Below are positions 30,890 to 41,785 of a DNA stretch of 64,000 nucleotides, piece by piece. How positions within the stretch are numbered: position 1 is the stretch's first letter; each line of letters opens with the position of its first letter. The stretch lies in assembly GCA_903772945.1 (NCBI GenBank), contig CAICTM010000054.1:65001-129000 (forward strand), written 5' to 3'. The notes under the pieces were generated by a model that searched no databases, was not told the origin of the DNA, and saw nothing but the letters and a program-made list of their open reading frames with translations. This stretch comes from Seminavis robusta (lineage: Eukaryota; Bacillariophyta; Bacillariophyceae; Naviculales; Naviculaceae). The translations under genes and the position numbers were made by a program.

Positions 30890-33800
30890 ATGATGTCTTC
30901 TACTGGAACTCCTTCCGCTGCTACTACAAAGAGTAGTACTAGTACTAGTAATCCCTTCAAGCACGACGCCATGAGCAGCCAGAACGATGGATCTCGTCAA
31001 TACCAAGAGCACTGTACAGTGATCAACAGTCACAGCGGTTCCAACAATCAGAACGTCCAAGCCCAAGTCACCGCCACGACAGCCAGTAGTAGTACCAGTC
31101 CTTCCGCCTTGACTATGCATAGTTCGTCGACTCCAGTAGCAACTCGTCTGCAGCAATTGTACTTGCAGCATCAACTGACTCCCAATTCCACCATTGTCGC
31201 AACTCCCACTTCCACTACGACCGCAGCTGGAAATCCCAATGTGACTACGACCGCCGAAGAACCGTCGTACGACTACTACATGGAATGCGCCAATAATCCA
31301 AATCATCATTATTTATTGAATGGCACGCTCAATACCGTCACCACCAATACGGACAACAATACGAACAGCAATAATAACAACTACAACAACCATAATATCA
31401 ACAATGACGACACCTTTGAAGACTTGTGGCAAGATGAAGTCCTTGAAGATCCAGAAGATGATTACACGGCCGCCACTACGGGGACGGAAGATTTAAGATC
31501 CGAAGCCAGCAGCAAAATCTCGGCACACCGCCAAAAGCGCAATTGGAAACAACGCGCCGTCACGGCATTGCTCGAACAACAGATTCTCAAAGAACAGCAA
31601 CACGCCAAACTCATCTTTCGACAACAGCAACAGAATGCACAAGCGCAACAGACTCCCAATGCTAGTAGTAGTGTCGGAAAACCACCCCGCCCGTCCCAAG
31701 TTTTGGGAGCATCGGCGTCGTCTCCGGCATGGTTCTCTCCGCAACAACAACAACCCTCCACCATCAAGGGCAGCAGTATGATGGACGATCATTCCGCGGC
31801 CGGATCCTCGCTCCAATCGTTGCCGCGCAACGGAGGAACCATTTTGGATACGTCCGGATCGGTACTCGCCAACTCCATTCACAATAGTAATACTCCCCGT
31901 CAAGTACCCCAAGAAGAAGAAGATTTGGAAGACGAACCCAGCCCCATCAAGTCTCCTGACAACTCGCTCAATCAGTCTCTTCCTACCGTCAACAACAGCA
32001 ATCCTCATCATCATCATCATAACTATAATAGTAGTGGTACGAGTAGTCCACAACGATCAAGCCAGGACGATGATGACGACGAGGCCACCCGACCCATTCT
32101 CTATCCCACCACAACTACCAAGAAGCAGAAAAAGAAGTCCAATAAGAAACACAACATTACGCCCTTGGAAGAACAGTACCAAGTCATTCGACGCTCCAAG
32201 AGTTCTCCACCGGATCCACCGTCCTACAAGTTTCTATCCAATTCCGGCAGTCTCGCCAGGATGCCCACGGGAGACTATTACGATCCCGACGAAGAAGAAG
32301 ATGCGCTCACTAATCTCGTCATTACCGTGGTTGGATTGGAAGGACAAGATGATGACGACGATGATGATGACGACGTGGTAAGAGACACGGATGCCCTCAT
32401 TAAGCGGAATCAGCAACGAAAACGTCATGCCCGCAACAAGACCAAACAACTCTCGCAGTTGGAAGAAGAAGAAGCCACGGCACCTTCCTTTGTCGACTAC
32501 GCTGCTGCTCGAAGAGCCGATACCAGTCAAGTTTCCAGTGTCATTCCCCAGTCTGCGTCCTTTTCGGATTCGTCGTCGTCGCGTGGTCCATCTTCCGCCG
32601 CAAGTTCCTTTCAAACGCTCTTTTTGACGGCCGATGCCACGAGTAGCATTCTCTTTGGGGCCTTGCTGGTGTTGCTAGTGCCATTGTTGCTCTATAGCAT
32701 GATGATTTGGGAATTGCTCGACACGACGCATTCGCCCGTGGACGAGTGGCAAGCGTTTTTTGGAATTCCCATGAACGAAGATGTTCCGGTAACAGTCCGC
32801 ATTGCGCAATTGGGGCTTCTCTTTGGATGGGTCCTCCTGGTCCATCAGACGGCATTGGTGCATACCACCTTGCAACTCGTCTTGGGGTGTTGTCGCTTGA
32901 CGAGACGCACTAGTCGCAATCAACAACAAGGACGGTACACCAATTTGAGTCGCAGTTTCTTTTCCAATACCGCTGTCATTCACGACGCGACCAGTCATGT
33001 CGTCGTGTCCAAGACCCGATGGTTTGTGGGAACCCTCTTGGAATGGCTCCAGCAAATCGCCTACATGGTCGCTGCCGTACTGGTGCTCTTGCAAGCCACG
33101 GACAGTGTACAAGAATTGTTGTGGAACATGGGAGCCGTCGAGTTTGTCCTGCGATTGGATGTCTTGGCGTTCTTGGTCTGGAGCCGCATGGGATATGCAT
33201 TCTTGTCGTTGAAACCAATCGTCCTGGCGGGAACCACGCCCACTACGGAGATTCATCCCATTTTGACACCGCCCACGGAGGACACCGATGGGAGTCATCA
33301 TCATCATCACCAACACAATCATAGTACTGCCGCTGCCACTGCGGGAGAAAACAATTCTCTGCTCCAAAACTCTCTGATCAACCACAATAACAACTCTCTG
33401 GTCAACAACCAGACGACTCCCAGTGCCACCACAATGACGACCAGTCCTCGTACTACCAGCGAGAAACGCATGGCGCAGTACCAGCGTCGGTATCATCGTC
33501 GTCAACAAGAGGAGGCAAGTCCCACCACTACGAGTCGAAGTCATCTTCGCAGCAAGAGCTCGTCCTACCAGGTGGCATCGTTCCCACCCATTCAAGCCAA
33601 CGAGCATCCATTGCTGCGCATCTTGCTCTACTTTTGCATTACCAGTTCCATTCTCTTGGCGTATGCGGTCATTGTCTACGAACAAGTTTTGGGAAATCCC
33701 GTCGAGTTGCAATGTCAAGCCATTGCCGTGCAGTTTGGCGATGTCATCCCGACATCGGAGGATGCCATGGAGCAGTACTATTATGCCAGTTTCCTCAGCG

Positions 33801-36385
33801 GGATCTACACTCAACGACAGGGACAATATATTCGTCATCACGGTCGTCACATTTACGATTTTGTTGTCCAAGATCCACGAAGAAGCAAGCAAACGATGAG
33901 GACTCCGTTCAAGATTGCCTACTGCCGTCCATTGCGTGCTTGGACGCTGTCGCGGGCCACGGCGGAACCCTGCCAAGACTATTTGCTCCGGTCCAGTCCC
34001 ACACAGGCATACGATCTCCTTTCCTTGACCGAATCTGTTTCGTGGCATGTTTTGTCGCGGGGAGGGGAGGAGGCTCCCTTGGATGACTTTTCGGTGGCGT
34101 GTGCGGACTGTGCTCATGGTCAAGGAAGAGCAACGTCGTCTTCTAGTTTTGGCTACCACTGTATCAACGATACTACTGCCGTGAACGCATTGCAGGATGG
34201 TGGCAACAGAACCATGCAAGTGCCGTCGGCTCCGTGTGCCAACCTGACATGGGACCGACGTTTCCTCCCCTTTCCCGATGTGATTTGGAAACCGTCCAGT
34301 GCGGATGCCAAAGGCTCTCTACCGGATTACTTTGACAATGAGGCATCCGCCATTACCGGAGGAGTCGATCCACATTCCCTGTTGGAGATTGTAGTGGGTG
34401 CCAATGGTAACATGCTCAAGGAGCCTCACTTTCAACGCCCTGTATACTGGTCGCATTTCGACGACCAAATGGTTCTGGTAATGTTTGTGGGTCGTCGGTG
34501 GGTGATTGTCCAGCTGAGAAAAGACGTCGTCTTTACATGGCGTTCCCATCCTGAGCGGCACATGGAACGGTTGCTGTCGTTGTGGACGCAGTTTGCGGAG
34601 CATTGGATATCATCCAGCAGCAGCAACGATGATTCCAAATTAGCACAACCAGAGATTGTGCCAATTTTCCTGAGTGAACCCGCCTCTCTGAGTGTGCGCG
34701 ACATCAACCTGGCAACTCCTGCAGGCTTGCAATGGTATTATGTACAACAGGACCGTAGGAATCTTGCCGTCGGAAGCTATCTTGCCGTCGGCCAACCAAT
34801 CGAGACGGTCCTTCTTTGTGCTGTTTGCAACCAAGAATCTAATCCATGCCACTCGGGAGGATTTTGCCATCAAGAAAAAGATGCGTTCAGTGCTTCGAGC
34901 GCCCCCGGAGGTCAGTGCGTTTGTAGACCCGGGTACGAGGGTTTCCTTTGCGAGTCGACTTCTCTTGGTTGTCACATGGGAGAGAGCTTTGTAGGGCTCT
35001 GCTTCAACGATGGAACGTGTGGGACAAGCGGTCAGTGCAACTGCCCCATGTGGAAGCGCAACCAAAGAGCGTTTCCAGTTCGTGGCGATGTTTGCCAGTA
35101 CGTACCGAACTGTTGGGAGTTTGAAGATGATGGAATGGCATGCTTCGAAAAAGGGACGTGTACCGATGTTGGATGCGACAATGGTGGCTCTTGCAAGTTG
35201 GACGGAAGATGCGATTGTGATGGTTCCGCCTGGGCAACATCGGAAGACACGGGCCGATACCGCGGAAAGCTCTGTCAAGAAGAAGTGAATTGTTACGACT
35301 ACGAAGCAGATGGCAAGGACTGTGTCGAGAAAGGAACTTGTTCCAACGTCTTTTGCAACGGTGGAGTCTGCAGTGCTGATGGGAGCTGTGAGAAATGCCC
35401 CTCGCTTGCCTTTGGTCGCTTCTGCCAAGTGTTACCGGATTGCTTCAACTTTGAAATTGGTGGCGTTTCCACGGACTGCTTTGACACTGGGCGTTGCACG
35501 AATCTTGGATGTGCCAATGAGGGCATTTGTCAAAGAGACGGCACATGTTCTTGTCCGGGAAGTTCTGGAAATCAAATCGACGAAGAAGACGAAGACCCAT
35601 TCTATGACGATGACACGCTGCAACCAACCATGAATCCAGTTGACAACAATGTCTGGTATTCAGGCAAACTTTGCCAGATTGCTCATGGTCGAAGCGACAC
35701 TCATGTCAACTCCCTCATTGGCGAGAACCACGGTGCAGCATCCGGTAACACAAGCTGCATCCTCTCTGCCTGCGTGGCGAATGGAGGTCAATGCACATCT
35801 AAGGGAATCTGTGAGTGTCCTTTAGGATTGTCCGGTGCTGAATGCGAAATTGTGTCCGACTGCTTCGAAGCGGAGGCAGATGGGAAAGACTGCTTTGCCC
35901 TAGGAACTTGCACGAGTATCGCGTGTCACCTTCGAGCTGACAACAGCACCTGCCGAGTAGATGGACAATGTGAGTGTCCGGAGATGCTGGACAAGGAGGT
36001 CTACGGAAAGCTTTGCCACAAGGTCTGGCCGATTGATGATTGTTTTGAAGCTGAAGAAGACGGAAAGGACTGCTTGAAGCTGGGGACGTGTTCCAACATG
36101 GGCTGCTTGAATGGTGGCACCTGCACCTTTGATGGGAGTTGCGACTGTACGTCTTTGTTTTGGGGCAAGCAATGTCAGCACGCCCGAAACTGTTTCGAAC
36201 AAGAATACAGTTGTTTCTTCAACACATTCTTGACAGGGAATGGAAAACCCAACGAGAACATCGACCCCACCAATACTCCCTGCTCCGATGCAGGGTGTTT
36301 GAACAACGGTATTTGCCAGGCCTCCGGCGACTGTCTTTGTCCCGGTGGCTACACTGGCAAGGTCTGTCAAGACGCTTTGCCCTAG
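30890..36385 (+). CDS. Large multi-pass membrane protein with C-terminal EGF-like array
   Basis: Single exon, 1831 residues, ATG at 30890 (the frame upstream starts with GTG). Residues 1-580 are disordered: Ser/Thr-, Asn- (about 155-172), Gln-, His- and Asp-rich runs. Hydrophobic segments lie near 584-605 (ILFGALLVLLVPLLLYSMMIW), 640-665, 722-745, 755-780 and 908-930, with disordered His/Asn-rich loops between. Residues ~930-1300 form an unrecognised domain likely on the outer side. Residues ~1300-1831 hold about eight Cys-rich EGF-like modules with a repeating DCFEAExDGKDCxxxGTCxxxxC...GGxCxxDGxCxCP pattern, ending CLCPGGYTGKVCQ. This arrangement (N-terminal disorder, TM bundle, EGF tail) suggests a surface or cell-wall-associated adhesion/signalling protein. 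It has no known name. Antisense frames up to 514 codons are shadows of it. Confidence 0.85.
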   Translation: MMSSTGTPSAATTKSSTSTSNPFKHDAMSSQNDGSRQYQEHCTVINSHSGSNNQNVQAQVTATTASSSTSPSALTMHSSSTPVATRLQQLYLQHQLTPNSTIVATPTSTTTAAGNPNVTTTAEEPSYDYYMECANNPNHHYLLNGTLNTVTTNTDNNTNSNNNNYNNHNINNDDTFEDLWQDEVLEDPEDDYTAATTGTEDLRSEASSKISAHRQKRNWKQRAVTALLEQQILKEQQHAKLIFRQQQQNAQAQQTPNASSSVGKPPRPSQVLGASASSPAWFSPQQQQPSTIKGSSMMDDHSAAGSSLQSLPRNGGTILDTSGSVLANSIHNSNTPRQVPQEEEDLEDEPSPIKSPDNSLNQSLPTVNNSNPHHHHHNYNSSGTSSPQRSSQDDDDDEATRPILYPTTTTKKQKKKSNKKHNITPLEEQYQVIRRSKSSPPDPPSYKFLSNSGSLARMPTGDYYDPDEEEDALTNLVITVVGLEGQDDDDDDDDDVVRDTDALIKRNQQRKRHARNKTKQLSQLEEEEATAPSFVDYAAARRADTSQVSSVIPQSASFSDSSSSRGPSSAASSFQTLFLTADATSSILFGALLVLLVPLLLYSMMIWELLDTTHSPVDEWQAFFGIPMNEDVPVTVRIAQLGLLFGWVLLVHQTALVHTTLQLVLGCCRLTRRTSRNQQQGRYTNLSRSFFSNTAVIHDATSHVVVSKTRWFVGTLLEWLQQIAYMVAAVLVLLQATDSVQELLWNMGAVEFVLRLDVLAFLVWSRMGYAFLSLKPIVLAGTTPTTEIHPILTPPTEDTDGSHHHHHQHNHSTAAATAGENNSLLQNSLINHNNNSLVNNQTTPSATTMTTSPRTTSEKRMAQYQRRYHRRQQEEASPTTTSRSHLRSKSSSYQVASFPPIQANEHPLLRILLYFCITSSILLAYAVIVYEQVLGNPVELQCQAIAVQFGDVIPTSEDAMEQYYYASFLSGIYTQRQGQYIRHHGRHIYDFVVQDPRRSKQTMRTPFKIAYCRPLRAWTLSRATAEPCQDYLLRSSPTQAYDLLSLTESVSWHVLSRGGEEAPLDDFSVACADCAHGQGRATSSSSFGYHCINDTTAVNALQDGGNRTMQVPSAPCANLTWDRRFLPFPDVIWKPSSADAKGSLPDYFDNEASAITGGVDPHSLLEIVVGANGNMLKEPHFQRPVYWSHFDDQMVLVMFVGRRWVIVQLRKDVVFTWRSHPERHMERLLSLWTQFAEHWISSSSSNDDSKLAQPEIVPIFLSEPASLSVRDINLATPAGLQWYYVQQDRRNLAVGSYLAVGQPIETVLLCAVCNQESNPCHSGGFCHQEKDAFSASSAPGGQCVCRPGYEGFLCESTSLGCHMGESFVGLCFNDGTCGTSGQCNCPMWKRNQRAFPVRGDVCQYVPNCWEFEDDGMACFEKGTCTDVGCDNGGSCKLDGRCDCDGSAWATSEDTGRYRGKLCQEEVNCYDYEADGKDCVEKGTCSNVFCNGGVCSADGSCEKCPSLAFGRFCQVLPDCFNFEIGGVSTDCFDTGRCTNLGCANEGICQRDGTCSCPGSSGNQIDEEDEDPFYDDDTLQPTMNPVDNNVWYSGKLCQIAHGRSDTHVNSLIGENHGAASGNTSCILSACVANGGQCTSKGICECPLGLSGAECEIVSDCFEAEADGKDCFALGTCTSIACHLRADNSTCRVDGQCECPEMLDKEVYGKLCHKVWPIDDCFEAEEDGKDCLKLGTCSNMGCLNGGTCTFDGSCDCTSLFWGKQCQHARNCFEQEYSCFFNTFLTGNGKPNENIDPTNTPCSDAGCLNNGICQASGDCLCPGGYTGKVCQDALP

Positions 36386-37105
36386 CTACTGGTAGGGTGT
36401 TTGACAAAAATGTACATATATTGGCTCAGCTGCAGCAGTAGGAAAGTTAATGTAATGGTAGTTGTGCATGTACCGGTAATTCATTTATGGTGCTACCGGT
36501 AAGATAGTAGGTGCTTGGAAGAAGGTTCCGATGCCAGCTAGCTAGTAGGAAAGGATACGGACTCTAACCCCCCGTTCGGTTCTACTAGCCTATGGGCTCT
36601 TTTGTCGTGCCAATGCCGCCATCTGCTACCGTACTGTCCAGAAACCAAACAAGACTACTCCAAAGTAAGAATGCACGTACGACTGTACGCTATTTCGATT
36701 GAATCGAATCATTCTTCTGAATTGCAGGCAGTATGTCCATTTAAGAAGGGCTCTAGAGTATGGAAGCCGGCGGGGCCAGGCTTAGGAAAAGAAGAGGAGC
36801 CGCAAACAGGAGACCAAGGTTCAGAGTAACGCCGCTGTGACATGAAAGGTGTGCGGTACCCTGGGACCAACGCGCGGTCCGATGGGCATCAACTTGTGGG
36901 ATCCACATACAGAGCGCTCTCCAACAGTGCCCGCATCCACAGCAAGGCCAGCACAGAGTTCACACCTCCAAGCTTTCTCAAATATATAAATAAACAAAAT
37001 CTAATGGGAAAGTTACTTTGGGTTAGAGAGAGCTAAGAGGAGGATGGGGACAGAGAGGGGAGGGCACGATGCAGGAACGCAAGGCAAGCAAACAAAGAAT
37101 TGCTC
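36386..37105. other. Intergenic, contains degraded tail of P/vWD copy 2
   Basis: Convergent gap. On the minus strand, 36958-36861 aligns with the region just after the stop of copy 1 (shared GTTGGAGAG.GCTCT, GATCC..CAAGTT, TCGGACC..G.GTTGGTCCCA) but the reading frame has lost most of its Cys. About 150 bp of unrelated sequence separates it from the copy 2 stop. Confidence 0.55.
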
Positions 37106-38389
37106 TTAGAATGCTCCAGCTTCGGCAAGCTCCAAATCTTCAGCAGCCATGACATCATAGACACATTGGTCCTTCAAGTCTCCCCAATGCTCACATGCCT
37201 CCTCAGCAGCTTCCATGGAAATGGTGGATTCGCCAAGGCGGCGGCGTCCATCTCTTTCAGGACCAGGCATACTGCATTGCACTGGGTGCTGGGGGAACCT
37301 GGCTGTTTGGAAGAGCTTGGGTTCAGTTTCAAGGACTTGCCATTCATTGCCAAAGGCATCAGGATCAGTCATGATGGTTCCATTGCGGGACAGCAACTTG
37401 CCAGTTCCAAATTCTCCCAAGAGACCCTGGCTTCCACGGTACTCTTCCTTGCTGGCACCAACTGTCTTGACACTGACAAGATCCTTGAAGGATTGAATGA
37501 CAATCTTCTTTCCCTCTCCCAGCTCAATGGTGAAAACATCTTGCTTGGAGTTGATCTTCTTGTGGATGACAGTGTATCTGTCAAGTTTCTCAGAGTCCAG
37601 ATCAGCATTGGAGATGCCATCCAACATGTAGCTACCATATTCACCAACCTCTAGAACACTGTCTCCGATTTGAACAGCAGCAGACTCAATGTAAGAGTAC
37701 TGGTACCGGGCCTTGGTTCGAATGTGGATCGCCAATCCAGTTCCATGTCCAAACTTGGGGCTGTCAACAAAGACCAAGTCACACTCTCCATGGAAATCAA
37801 ACCACTTGCCAGCCCAGGACTTGAAGTGAGGGTCACCAGTGCCAGCACCATCAGTGATTGTTTCACAAGATGTGAGGATAATAGACCAAGAATTAAGTGT
37901 TCCTGTGTCGCCACCAGCATCATCATTGATGTCTAATGTCCAGTAACCAATGGATTGGTGGCCATTGAAAGTAGAAAGAGCCTCCTCCGGTTGAACCTCT
38001 AGTCCATCTTGATTACAAAGGTTATTGGAGCTACTAGCTCCATTGAGACTTTCGGTAGCGGAATCATCAAAAGTAACAACAAGGTCATCACTGGACCCGC
38101 AATCATCGTATTGAAGCCGAATCACATCAACAGGGTCAGTTGTTGGGTCTGGTCCATCCATGGTGAGATCAAGCTCCAAGTCAGAAGTCCAAGTGTGGGT
38201 GATGTCCACTGAAATGTCGACATCACATATTTCAAAGCTGGCATCTACAAAGATGCTGTCACTAACGCTACCCGAAGTTCCAGATCCTGGAATCGCCAAG
38301 TTAGGAGAAGAAGAGTATGTAACAGTAGTCTGAGCCTTGGTAGAAGACAAGCTGCCAAGGAGGGAAAGGGCAATGAAAGTGATCATCAT
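37106..38389 (-). CDS. Secreted P-domain + von Willebrand D protein (copy 2, inverted)
   Basis: 427 residues, same length and domain order as the plus-strand copy at 27018-28301: signal peptide, P domain, vWD domain with TGDPHFKSWAGKWFDFHG, C-terminal CVYDVMAAEDLELAEAGAF. Only a couple of dozen residue differences are seen, clustered just after the signal peptide (TVTYSSSPNLAIPGSGTSGS here versus a longer charged variant). The reading frames are far more alike than the 5' and 3' flanks, which points to selection or gene conversion between the inverted arms. Function is as for copy 1. Confidence 0.88.
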   Translation of the reverse strand: MMITFIALSLLGSLSSTKAQTTVTYSSSPNLAIPGSGTSGSVSDSIFVDASFEICDVDISVDITHTWTSDLELDLTMDGPDPTTDPVDVIRLQYDDCGSSDDLVVTFDDSATESLNGASSSNNLCNQDGLEVQPEEALSTFNGHQSIGYWTLDINDDAGGDTGTLNSWSIILTSCETITDGAGTGDPHFKSWAGKWFDFHGECDLVFVDSPKFGHGTGLAIHIRTKARYQYSYIESAAVQIGDSVLEVGEYGSYMLDGISNADLDSEKLDRYTVIHKKINSKQDVFTIELGEGKKIVIQSFKDLVSVKTVGASKEEYRGSQGLLGEFGTGKLLSRNGTIMTDPDAFGNEWQVLETEPKLFQTARFPQHPVQCSMPGPERDGRRRLGESTISMEAAEEACEHWGDLKDQCVYDVMAAEDLELAEAGAF

Positions 38390-39309
38390 GTTGGAAGTTT
38401 GGTTTTGTGGGAAGTTTGGTTTTGTGGGATTTGAATTTGTGGCTTTGATTATTTCAGTTTATTGTGAGAGTGTGTCCTCAGTTTACACGGGGCTCACTCG
38501 GAGTACAGGACCAACCGAAAAGAGAGAGGCTGCTTAGCTACGTTGTTCGTCACTCCTGAAAATAATACCTCACCTTCTGGATTCTCATGAACGCTCAACA
38601 ATTTGTTGCCAAGAACTGGACTTCTCGAGTCTACGGAGATGAAGAAAACAATTGAGTTTAGCACAGGTACAATGGAATACATTATTCAGTGAAAAGATCC
38701 GATAACAGTATCGCGATGCGGAGCATCCGATCTGAAGACTTAAAGTGAACCTGGATCTTTCTTCCAGACGGTACCACCAGCTAGGTAAGGAACACGAACA
38801 GCATTTACCATCATGCAACGACTGCTGGGACTGCGAAGCAAACAATGCTGCACGCTGCTAGCGCTGTGTTCCTTACAGGGACTACCGTACAGATTGATCA
38901 ACCTTCAAGATGAAAAACAAGGGAATACGGAAGACGGACAGATCGCATGTTGTCTTTAATTTCCCAATTTGATGAACCTTGATCCAGGTGAACCTGCTGT
39001 TTACCAGTGATGTCTATCCCTGTATCAAGACGACGAGGGGTCAAGACTGTTTCTGTTTGCCCCTGCTCAGACACACGATCAGTCTCCTTGCCAACAAGTA
39101 GATCTACGAAAGACCTTCGAATTGAAGAAGTACATGTACGAGGTTGGCATAGTCAAGCAACTAGCTACGGTAGGCAAACCACTGACTGGCTACAATAATA
39201 TTATGCCCACGCTTATAGCAATCCGACCTCGACTTCCAACTCCAGTACCCTAGTAGCACGGACAGAGGCTTTGCCAAGGAGAAATCTGACTCGAAAAGTG
39301 TGAAACAGA
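38390..39309. other. Intergenic
   Basis: No supported gene. The first 60 bp include AAGTTTGGTTTTGTGGG twice in tandem, the 5' leader of P/vWD copy 2. Confidence 0.4.
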
Positions 39310-40135
39310 ATGCACTGTTGCATCAGGCATCATCGGAACTTTCAGCATCCGCAGATTGGCAGCAGCAGTAGAGAGCGAGCAGATAAAAGAGCAGAAAGCA
39401 ATCTCTTGCTTCATCTTCCGTCCAGTCCTGGTACTCGTATGCCTGATTGCATTGTTGACTTGCCACAGAAAAAGCATACAATACATTCCTTCCTGCACTT
39501 CCGCCTCAGCCAGGAGCATCACCCACTGGCAGGCATTGGTATTAATACTAATCACGATGACCCTGAACAGGGGACCGCGTCACCCTGTCATGCCGTACTC
39601 ACCGCGCTGCATCTCAGGCAGATGGACCTCTTGTTGAGTCAGAGCTTTCGTGGAAAAGAACCGGAAGTTGCTTCGCCGTACACGGCATGGAGAAAGATGT
39701 ACATTTATATCATTGGTGGGCTTCTGTTGTTGCTGATTTTTGCCATTGGAGTTGGCAAGGTCATCTGAAACTGCTAACATCAATCCTCAACAACCTTTTC
39801 CTGAGATCTTCCAGTATGGAATCATACTTGTTGGAGCTGGCTAGGATCTATCTAGGCATTGTGCACCCGTCACCATGGTGGTCTGGGTTGGGATACATGC
39901 AAATTGGCCAGGATCTACAATTGCAAGTTTGGTTGAAAAATTGCTATGTCCAATGATGGAACCATTTTGGCTGTAGGACGCAATGCGGACGACAGCAATG
40001 GCCAGAAGTATACAGGGAATGTCCACATACCGCTGCCTACTATGATGAACTCAGCAAATCATGGGTTCAGATGGGACAGACACTGTGGGGCTCGGGAGCC
40101 TTGGATAATTGGTCTTTCAGATGATGGGTGAAAAG
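39310..40135 (+). pseudogene. Decayed TM + WxQxGxD/SxDG repeat surface protein
   Basis: A 152-codon frame ends in a basic/TM stretch (AWRKMYIYIIGGLLLLLIFAIGVGKVI). Beyond it, in shifted frames, come GYMQIGQDL, then SNDGTILAVGRNADDSNGQKYTGNVHI, and then MGQTLWGSGALDNWSFSDDG. These fit the WxQxGxDIxGE...SVSLSxDGTxLAVGAxxNDGNG...GHVRVY repeats common in diatom and some bacterial surface proteins. At least two frameshifts or stops interrupt the order, and the repeat array is cut short. It is a host pseudogene, or a poorly sequenced gene. Confidence 0.6.
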
Positions 40136-40186
40136 GTGGGTATCTTCCATTGCCTACTAATAGCTAATAGACGTCCCGCCTGGAAG

Positions 40187-40280
40187 CGAGTTCGTTGCGT
40201 TGTCAGGCTTTAAAAGCAGGGGTTCTTCGTTCATCAATATCCTCTGCTGAAGCGAGTTCGTTGTGTTGTCAAGCTTCGCA
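40187..40280. repeat. Short direct repeat (AGCGAGTTCGTTG...GTTGTCA)
   Basis: Two ~25-bp copies of GAAGCGAGTTCGTTG[C/T]GTTGTCA[G/A]GCTT, 66-67 bp apart. No coding meaning is apparent. Confidence 0.6.
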
Positions 40281-40622
40281 ACATCAATTGATGGAGCTGG
40301 ATGAAGTTCGTGGAACTGTGGGATTGATTTTCGTTCGTGGTTTGACCCACTCGCATTTACCGTGTATCTTTACATTTGCAGAGTTTTCGATCTATTGGTT
40401 CTATGAAACAGTTAGCACTAATTAGCATCGTTTATGGAACAATGATATCTCTGCATGGGAACCCTTGGGATGGCAGCACGAACCTTCGAGATCATTCTCA
40501 ATTCCCACCACTCACCTCTTCTCGAGCTCTCTCGCAAGGCTCACAATCCCAACTTGATGATAAACAAACATCACAAATACAAACGAATTCCAGCAGCAGA
40601 CCTTACCAACGACAACAGCACA

Positions 40623-41785
40623 ATGACCAGTCAAGGCAACAGACAGGACGACGAAGTTAGCAACCCAACCACCGTGGTAACAATGACGGGTGACCTTGAG
40701 AAAGATCTGGAAACAGGTGCTTCGGCAACTGCTGCTGCGAATACCACCAAACCCCGCGCCACAGAACGCATTCAAGCCGTCCAATGGCCTCCTCGATCTC
40801 CTTCGACCATGTTCAAGAATGGCGTCAAATATGCTTATTCCATGCACAAGCCACTAGAAATTATTATCTTGGCTGTATTTCTGCTTTTGTGCTACCAGAT
40901 TCCTCGTAAGTTTCTTTGTGAGATTGACGGGTCGCTAGCCTTCCAGCGAAGAATGGAATGATATATCATCTCACTGCTCTGGCTGATTTGTGTGATTGTT
41001 GTTTGCACAATCCAGACTGGGCAATGGAACAACACACACGCCCCCTTCCCTTCCAAACTACAGCTGCTGGCGATGTCATTTTTGACAACCGTTTCAACCA
41101 GCCAAAGCTGCCATCTACCTTCGAAGCCGGTTTTGTGGCGGATTCCATGACGTTCTATGCCCCTGTAGCGTTTTATGTCTTGACGGGAAATCTGTTGGGG
41201 CCCAAAAACGATGCACACTCGGCTGTAGCCATGTATCTGTGGGGCATTTCGACCAAAATTCTCGTGGTCGAAGCAGTCAAACGCTACACCGGCTGGTGGC
41301 GCCCCAACTTTTTCAATGCCGCCTGCGACTTTAACACGACAACTCTGGATTGTGGGGATGGTGATGGCAACGTCGGTGCGGAGCATGGCTATCAATCCTT
41401 TCCCTCTGGACATGCCGCCACCGCCATGACCAGCGGCATTCTATGGTCCTTTTACATTATGGGCAAGATTGTTGGATGGGCACGACAACGCCAACCCCGC
41501 AGTCAACGCTACTGGGCTCCTTCGTATTTTGTAAAAGTCTTGTTGCTGCTCGCCACGGCTCCCACCTTGTTGGGTATCTTTATTGCCGTGTCTCGCGCCC
41601 GAGATGATTGGCATCATCCCACGGACGTTCTTGCAGGAATAGAACTGGGTGTGGGCACTGCCCTCTTTGCCCATGCCATTTACTATCCGTCCATCTTTGG
41701 GCGTACGGCAGGGATCCCCCGTGCGACACTGGCAGAAGTGGAACGTGACGATGATGGCAATGAAAGCGACGAAGACGAAGAGTAA
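40623..41785 (+). CDS. PAP2-type lipid phosphate phosphatase
   Basis: Exons 40623-40905 and 41016-41785 join (CTC|GTAAGT ... ATCCAG|ACTGG) to give 350 residues. A longer frame with an ATG at 40455 would add 56 residues that read like leader sequence, so I prefer 40623. One hydrophobic segment lies before the intron (LEIIILAVFLLLCYQIP) and about five after it. The three PAP2 catalytic motifs are intact: KRYTGWWRP (KX6RP), QSFPSGHAATA (PSGH) and SRARDDWHHPTDV (SRX5HX3D). The enzyme would dephosphorylate phosphatidate or related lipid phosphates at a membrane. The N-terminus is Thr/Asn-rich and cytosolic, and the C-terminus ends in an acidic tail (NESDEDEE). Confidence 0.92.

Noticed and set aside
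32675-34219. 514-codon antisense open frame
   Set aside because: It is the mirror of the EGF/TM gene on the plus strand; no domain, and its composition reflects the low-complexity repeats of the true gene.
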